Positions 59,180 through 64,000 of a stretch of 64,000 bases of DNA are shown in pieces. Below the pieces are notes generated by a model. It did no database searches. It saw only the letters and a list, made by a program, of their open reading frames with translations, and was not told where the DNA came from. The stretch is from positions 153,369 through 217,368 of the forward strand of contig NZ_RJVQ01000006.1 of NCBI RefSeq assembly GCF_003856525.1. The letters run 5' to 3'. The DNA comes from Vibrio viridaestus (GTDB lineage Bacteria > Pseudomonadota > Gammaproteobacteria > Enterobacterales > Vibrionaceae). Each line of letters starts with the position of its first letter. The stretch's first letter is position 1. The translations under genes were made by a program, and so were the position numbers.

Positions 59180-60595
59180 TTATTCAACCAATGTTAAGTC
59201 TGAATTAGCTTCGATATTATGTGGATGGGCTTTCAAATCTTGGCGGAAATTTTTCTGCCATGCATGTATGTCATTTTGTCTCAACACCGCCATCATTTTT
59301 TTCCAACGATCAATGCGTTCATCCAGAGGCATCTGCATTGCTTGCGCCAATGTTTCCGCTACCGCTTCTGTATCATAAGGATTGACGATCAATGCAGCTT
59401 CTAATTCTGCCGATGCGCCTGCCATTTCCGACAGAATAAGAACGCCTGGATCGTCAGGATCTTGAGCTGCAACGAACTCTTTCGCGACCAAGTTCATTCC
59501 ATCTCTCAGAGGAGTAACAAATCCAACGTGAGACAGATTATAGAGTGCCATTATCGTGTTGCGACGGAAGCCACGGTTTATATATCGAATCGGCGTCCAG
59601 TCAAAGTCAGCATGGGTCCCGTTGACATGGCCTGCGGCCTGCTCAACCTGTTTAGCGAGTTGAGAATAGGCTTTGACATCACCACGAGAGGTTGGGGCTA
59701 CCTGCATGTAGACCTGTTTTCTCCGCAGCTCTGAGTGGTTCTTGAGCATTTGATCATAGGACTGAAAACGGTGAAAAATGCCTTTACTATAGTCAAGCCG
59801 ATCCACTCCAATAATCAATTTTCTATCACCGAGCTCAGCTTTTACCTGCTGATATTCTTTGGATTTTTTGCCTTTTTCTGCGAGTTGAAGTAGGTCGTCA
59901 GTTTCTATCCCTATCGGATATACACCTGTTTGGGTCTCATGTCCGTGGCAGTTAATTAAATGCGACTGGGATATACATCCGTCTAATCCCATACTAATTG
60001 ATTGTGTAAAGTTGAACTCGTCAATTTTTGTGTGGAAGCCTAAGAGGTCGTAGTGCAGCATCTCTATTAGCATGTCCTGGTAATTAGGTAGGGCTCTTAG
60101 AGAATCGTAGGCAGGGAAAGGTGTGTGTAGGAAAAATCCGATAGGAGAAGTCACACCTGCTTCACGTAGCATTTTGGCCATGGGGATTAATTGGTAATCG
60201 TGTATCCAGATAACGTCATCAGGCTTTAAATAGGGCAGTAACTTATTCACGTATTTTCGATTAACGCCTTCATAACCCATGCGGTAATGATGTTTATAGT
60301 TCATTAGGTCTGGGCGTTGATGAAATAGTGGCCAAATGACATTATTGGAGTACCCAAGATAAAAATTATTGTACTCATTTTGTCTTAGGTTAATCGTAAC
60401 AAAGTCGATATTGTTCTTTCGTTCTTCCTTGATTTCTGAAGTCGGACGATTCTCTATTTTTCCGCTCCATCCGAACCACAGGCCACCAGCTTCCGCCATC
60501 GCCGCAAGTACACCTACAGCAAGGCCACCTTGGGCCCCACTGCTTAATGCCTCTGGTCTGGCAACCCGGTTCGATACAACAACAAGCCTACTCAT
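59180..60595 (-). CDS. otsA: Trehalose-6-phosphate synthase OtsA
   Basis: OtsA (GT20) joins glucose 6-phosphate and UDP-glucose to trehalose 6-phosphate, an osmoprotectant precursor. The 471-residue protein has RLVVVSNRVARPE and GGLAVGVLAAM at the start, VIWIHDYQLIPMA near 130, the substrate-binding VDRLDYSKGI near 265, and PLRDGMNLVAKEFVAAQ near 365. It overlaps the GH15 gene by four bases and is last in otsB-GH15-otsA. Confidence 0.96.
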   Translation of the reverse strand: MSRLVVVSNRVARPEALSSGAQGGLAVGVLAAMAEAGGLWFGWSGKIENRPTSEIKEERKNNIDFVTINLRQNEYNNFYLGYSNNVIWPLFHQRPDLMNYKHHYRMGYEGVNRKYVNKLLPYLKPDDVIWIHDYQLIPMAKMLREAGVTSPIGFFLHTPFPAYDSLRALPNYQDMLIEMLHYDLLGFHTKIDEFNFTQSISMGLDGCISQSHLINCHGHETQTGVYPIGIETDDLLQLAEKGKKSKEYQQVKAELGDRKLIIGVDRLDYSKGIFHRFQSYDQMLKNHSELRRKQVYMQVAPTSRGDVKAYSQLAKQVEQAAGHVNGTHADFDWTPIRYINRGFRRNTIMALYNLSHVGFVTPLRDGMNLVAKEFVAAQDPDDPGVLILSEMAGASAELEAALIVNPYDTEAVAETLAQAMQMPLDERIDRWKKMMAVLRQNDIHAWQKNFRQDLKAHPHNIEANSDLTLVE

Positions 60596-62388
60596 AGTTC
60601 ATCCTCCCATCTTCGGCTTAAAATTCTCGCACAGTTAATAATTCCTACCATGCTATACGTTTGCGGAAAGTTACCCCACAGCTCTCCTGTAGTGGGTTCG
60701 AGGTCTTCCGACAATAACCCGACATGATTTCGGCGGCTAAGAAGGTCAATGAAAAGCTCTCTGGCATCGTCTTTTCTGCCTATTGCAGCAAGCGCTTCGA
60801 TATACCAAAATGAACAGATAGTGAATGCGTTCTCTGGTGCACCAAAATCGTCTTCTATTACATATCTAAAAATGTATTTACTTCCTTTGGGTCTTAACTG
60901 ATTCTCGATTGATTCGACTGTGCCAATAAATCGCGGATCGTCACCCGTTACATATCCTAAAGAACAGGCAAGAAGTAAACTAGCATCCATCGTATCGCCA
61001 CCCCAAGTTGCGGTATAGCTATTGAGTTCAGCGTTGTAAGCATGCTTATCAATATCTTCGCGCATTACCTCTGCGTGACGACGCCAATATTCCTGTCGAC
61101 CTGGAAGGTTAAGGTTCTCGGCGATTTTTGCGAGCCTATCCGCTGCAGCCCAACACATGATGCTAGAGAATGTATGGATATGTTGACTACCACGCAGTTC
61201 CCATAGCCCTGCGTCAGGCTGATTGTAGTAACTTACCGCTTTTTCCCCCACCTGCTCTAGGAGCGGGAATAGACGTTTATCATCGGGTTTACGAATTCTC
61301 TCATCAAAAAACATTTGTGTGGCGGAGAGAACAATAGCGCCGTAAACATCATGTTGTATTTGATCGGCAGCCTGATTACCAAATCGAACCGGTCCCATAC
61401 CCCTATAACCGTCCAATTTATCGATGATTCTCTCTTCCATCTTTTTTTCGCCGTTCAAGCAAAAAACTGGCTGTAGATACTCATCCTCAATATTGGCGGC
61501 AAGATTGACTAGGTAGCGAAGATATTGTTCCATCGTCGCAGTTACACCGAGACGATTAAGAGCATGTACTGTGAAATAACTATCTCTTAACCAGCAAAAA
61601 CGGTAGTCCCAGTTTCTTTCAGTGTCTTTGGCTTCTGGGAGCGAGGTTGTCATCGCCGCGACTATAGCGCCAGTATCCTCAAAGGCACTGAGCTTGAGAG
61701 TAATGGCCGAACGGATAACTGCATCTTGCCATTCAAATGGGATAGCAAGGTTACACACCCAGTTACGCCAATTCTGCTCTGTCTCAACAAGAAAGCGTTG
61801 AGTCAACTGAGTAATAGGTTCTTCAATACTCTCGTTGGATCCGAAAATAAGGTGACTTTCGTGATCAAGGATAAACCACTTTTCATCGAAGACGCTGGCA
61901 ATAGACAGATCAGTGGTTAGCCGTAGTGACTGCATATCACTTAAGTACTTAATGTGGTTACTGCCTTCGATACGTTGATAGGGTGTTCCTTCTTCATTGT
62001 TGGCAGGACGCAGACGAACCCGAATTTTTGGTGAACCGTGCGGGGTCAGAATTCGCATCAGTGTGACAGGGCGGTGTAACCTACCATACAGCTCTAGTCG
62101 AGGAGCAAAGTCGGTGATGGTGACACTGTTACCCTTTTGATCATGAAGAACCGTTTTGAGTACGGCTGTATTTTTTTCATAGTGCTGTTCACTATGAGAA
62201 AAACCATCTAAATCGATGCCGTAAGTGCCATGAAGGTCCTGTTTCTCGCCTGTTTTAAGTAATGAAGCAAAAACAGGATCGCTATCAAAGCGAGGCATAC
62301 AACACCAGACCACTTCTCCCATTTTATCGATTAATGCGCTGATTCGGCAGTTACCTATCAGGGCTAAATCCAAGTTGTTCTCTGGCAT
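60592..62388 (-). CDS. Glycoside hydrolase family 15 protein (glucoamylase/trehalase-like)
   Basis: The 598-residue protein has an N-terminal beta-sandwich (about 1-220) with LALIGNCRISALIDKMGEVVWCCMPRFDSDPVFASLL and a C-terminal (alpha/alpha)6 barrel. Barrel landmarks are NWDYRFCWLRDSYFTVHAL, a glutamate in the late motif GLLSEDLEPTTGELWGNFPQ, and TYSMVGIINCARIL. Family members are glucoamylases, glucodextranases and, in mycobacteria, trehalases. Lying between otsB and otsA, its substrate is probably trehalose or a related alpha-glucan, but this is inferred. It has no signal peptide. It overlaps otsA by four bases and follows otsB by three. Confidence 0.9.
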   Translation of the reverse strand: MPENNLDLALIGNCRISALIDKMGEVVWCCMPRFDSDPVFASLLKTGEKQDLHGTYGIDLDGFSHSEQHYEKNTAVLKTVLHDQKGNSVTITDFAPRLELYGRLHRPVTLMRILTPHGSPKIRVRLRPANNEEGTPYQRIEGSNHIKYLSDMQSLRLTTDLSIASVFDEKWFILDHESHLIFGSNESIEEPITQLTQRFLVETEQNWRNWVCNLAIPFEWQDAVIRSAITLKLSAFEDTGAIVAAMTTSLPEAKDTERNWDYRFCWLRDSYFTVHALNRLGVTATMEQYLRYLVNLAANIEDEYLQPVFCLNGEKKMEERIIDKLDGYRGMGPVRFGNQAADQIQHDVYGAIVLSATQMFFDERIRKPDDKRLFPLLEQVGEKAVSYYNQPDAGLWELRGSQHIHTFSSIMCWAAADRLAKIAENLNLPGRQEYWRRHAEVMREDIDKHAYNAELNSYTATWGGDTMDASLLLACSLGYVTGDDPRFIGTVESIENQLRPKGSKYIFRYVIEDDFGAPENAFTICSFWYIEALAAIGRKDDARELFIDLLSRRNHVGLLSEDLEPTTGELWGNFPQTYSMVGIINCARILSRRWEDEL

Positions 62389-62391
62389 GTG

Positions 62392-63138
62392 TTATTCCTC
62401 TTTAACTAGATGAGCTAACAAAAATTGTTTCAAGTCATTAGGCGATGGTAGCCGGTATAGCGCTTTGGATTCCCCTTCACCTATTTTTACACTCACGCCA
62501 CCTTGTGCATTAACCCATTCAAACGCATCCTCATCGGTAACGTCATCGCCAAAGTACCATATCGTTCTGTTCTTAAAATCGTTGGTGTTGGCAAAAAGGT
62601 CTAGAGCTGTAGCCTTGCTGATATGACTTGGCTTAATTTCTCTTATGCATTTTCCACTTTGTATTTTCAGATCAAGCTGTGAAAACTGCTTGAGTAATGT
62701 CGTCAAAAAGTCGATTACGTTTGGTTCTAAAGTGGGTTGAGAACGGTAATGTATTGCAAGTGACAGGGGCTTTCTTTCCAGCAATAAACCGTAAATTTCA
62801 CAAAAAGATTCGCATTGATTTATAAGGTCATCCGGCAGATGAATAACATCGGGATGAAGGGTGATAGGTAAATTGCTGTCTAAACGATACTCCATACCAT
62901 GACTACCACTCATTTTGATATTGGGCAGTTGTAAGTGCTTATCCAAAGACTCAATATTTCTTCCGCTGATGAGTGCTATTGCGTGGGACGTTTTGTCATC
63001 TAGTGCATTTATTATAGATTGCAGTTCCTCACTAACAACGACTTCATCTGGCGTTGGTTTTAGGTCGACAAGTGTACCGTCAAAATCGAAAAACAAAGCG
63101 GACTTATCCAAAGCCAGATTAGGCAATTCGTGATGCAT
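62392..63138 (-). CDS. otsB: Trehalose-6-phosphate phosphatase OtsB
   Basis: OtsB removes phosphate from trehalose 6-phosphate. The 248-residue HAD-family protein has the nucleophile motif ALFFDFDGTLVDLKPTPDEV near residue 15, ALISGRNIESLDKHL near 57, GSHGMEYR near 78, and the metal-binding YFGDDVTDEDAFE near 207. It is the first gene of the operon. The long AT-rich DNA upstream should hold the promoter, and no clear consensus could be picked. Confidence 0.95.
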   Translation of the reverse strand: MHHELPNLALDKSALFFDFDGTLVDLKPTPDEVVVSEELQSIINALDDKTSHAIALISGRNIESLDKHLQLPNIKMSGSHGMEYRLDSNLPITLHPDVIHLPDDLINQCESFCEIYGLLLERKPLSLAIHYRSQPTLEPNVIDFLTTLLKQFSQLDLKIQSGKCIREIKPSHISKATALDLFANTNDFKNRTIWYFGDDVTDEDAFEWVNAQGGVSVKIGEGESKALYRLPSPNDLKQFLLAHLVKEE

Positions 63139-63723
63139 CTCTTAGCTCTCTTGTAATTGACTAATATTTAACATACCTCTCAGCAATCAATTAAACAAGT
63201 CAGAATTTTGTTAGTACTTTAACTATAATTGGCGGTTTTGTATCAAATTTCGCTATTAAGCTAGAAAATTAGAAGGGTGGTATATCGAAAGAGTATTAGT
63301 TAGTTTTATTTAATGGATATTTTTAATTCTAACCAATTTTATCCGTAGTTAAACTTGGTTATTAAACCATTAAATTGAATTTATATTTATATTTATACTT
63401 TTTAAGTTGTTGTAATTATTTGGTTTTGCATTTAATTTTAATTATTTTTCGGTTAATGGTTACGTAACGTGTGTTAAGTGCATATAAAATATTGAAATCT
63501 CTCATTTATATGGCTTTAGAGTGGGAGGTAAATTGATATAATTTATTTTTGATTGTTTTTTAAACAAAAGTTTTTAGCTCATAGAAATTATAATGCGTAA
63601 TAATTTAATTTAGAGTTCAAAGTAGTTATTAAAAGTTGTTATGCGATGAAGTGAGTAATGGCGAGAGGGCTGGGAGATGAGTTCTTCGAGCTAACAATTG
63701 AGCTTCTCATTTGTTTTCGGAAA
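63139..63723. other. AT-rich region without a gene
   Basis: About 585 bases between otsB and the tRNA-Tyr terminator hold no convincing gene on either strand. The base composition is strikingly AT-rich with many short A- and T-runs, unlike the rest of the window. It should contain the otsB promoter and could attract a nucleoid protein such as H-NS. I see no repeat, integrase or attachment site in it. Confidence 0.7.
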
Positions 63724-63751
63724 TAAAAAAAGCCTAGCATTTGCTAGGCTT
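63724..63751 (-). terminator. Terminator of the tRNA-Tyr transcript
   Basis: On the minus strand AAGCCTAGC, loop AAAT and GCTAGGCTT (63730-63751) are followed by a run of T residues, seven bases beyond the tRNA 3' end. Confidence 0.9.
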
Positions 63752-63757
63752 AATATA

Positions 63758-63842
<85 letters not shown>

Positions 63843-63912
63843 AGGAATTTTTATACTTAATTGAGGTTTTCCCAACACGTTCAATCAAGTGTTTCTCTTA
63901 ACGAGAAGAATA

Positions 63913-63998
<86 letters not shown>

Positions 63999-64000
63999 GG

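Overview
The window is chromosomal DNA of a gammaproteobacterium, almost certainly a Vibrio. The reasons are the sodium-type flagellar motor pair pomA/pomB, the order dnaK-dnaJ ... tadA-mltF-purL ... proS-trmO ... dxs-ispA-xseB-pomAB-thiI-gcvB/gcvA-rlmM-xni-ppnN ... queF/syd-metQIN-gmhB, and a CsrB-type RNA preceded by a VarA/UvrY box. The species cannot be fixed from the sequence. Most of the window is housekeeping backbone; the places that look lineage-specific are the siderophore cluster at the left edge, the trehalose block at the right edge and a few small genes.

Layout. 1-4000: start of a probable TonB-dependent receptor behind a strong Fur box, then a ferric-catecholate ABC importer (fepB-D-G-C, minus strand). 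4070-8400: a flavin-dependent monooxygenase and a TAXI-type TRAP transporter. 8400-12360: dnaK and dnaJ, with two sigma-32 promoters and two hairpins between the genes. 12500-14125: msrP-msrQ, repair of oxidised periplasmic methionines. 14292-17112: four overlapping type IV minor-pilin genes (FimT, PilW, a large PilX-like protein, PilV). 17119-20135: glutathione-dependent formaldehyde detoxification (fghA, frmA) with a divergent LysR regulator. 20167-26960: tadA, an unlisted 43-codon basic gene, mltF and purL with a PurR operator. 26964-30000: katG, a 53-codon acidic gene, a DUF4250 gene and yaeP. 30209-33482: proS, trmO, a DUF188 gene and a coiled-coil protein. 33728-34020: the csrB regulatory RNA. 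34136-37035: a GNAT acetyltransferase, DUF3301, DUF3549, yqcC and truC. 37061-40087: the isoprenoid operon xseB-ispA-dxs. 40349-43704: pomA-pomB from a flagellar sigma-28-like promoter, and thiI. 43770-43975: the GcvB small RNA, divergent from gcvA and its downstream genes up to rlmM. 47109-55745: xni, ppnN, a diguanylate cyclase next to a TPR protein with a degenerate GGDEF-like domain, queF, syd and a DUF2310 gene. 55812-58350: methionine importer metN-I-Q under a MetJ operator. 58565-63138: gmhB and an otsB / GH15 / otsA operon. The right edge has about 600 bases of AT-rich non-coding DNA and two identical tRNA-Tyr genes.

The genes work together in clear groups: iron scavenging, oxidative and formaldehyde stress (katG, msrPQ, frmA/fghA), heat shock (dnaKJ), osmoprotection (ots), motility (pomAB), global post-transcriptional control (csrB, gcvB), and precursor pathways (purL, dxs/ispA, thiI, metNIQ). 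No CRISPR array, prophage, insertion sequence or defence island was seen. The most useful less obvious items are the two regulatory RNAs with their promoter elements, three or four small genes that length cut-offs miss, a catalytically dead GGDEF-like partner beside an apparently active cyclase lacking a product-inhibition site, a glycoside hydrolase embedded in the trehalose operon, and a set of perfect hairpins between co-transcribed genes.
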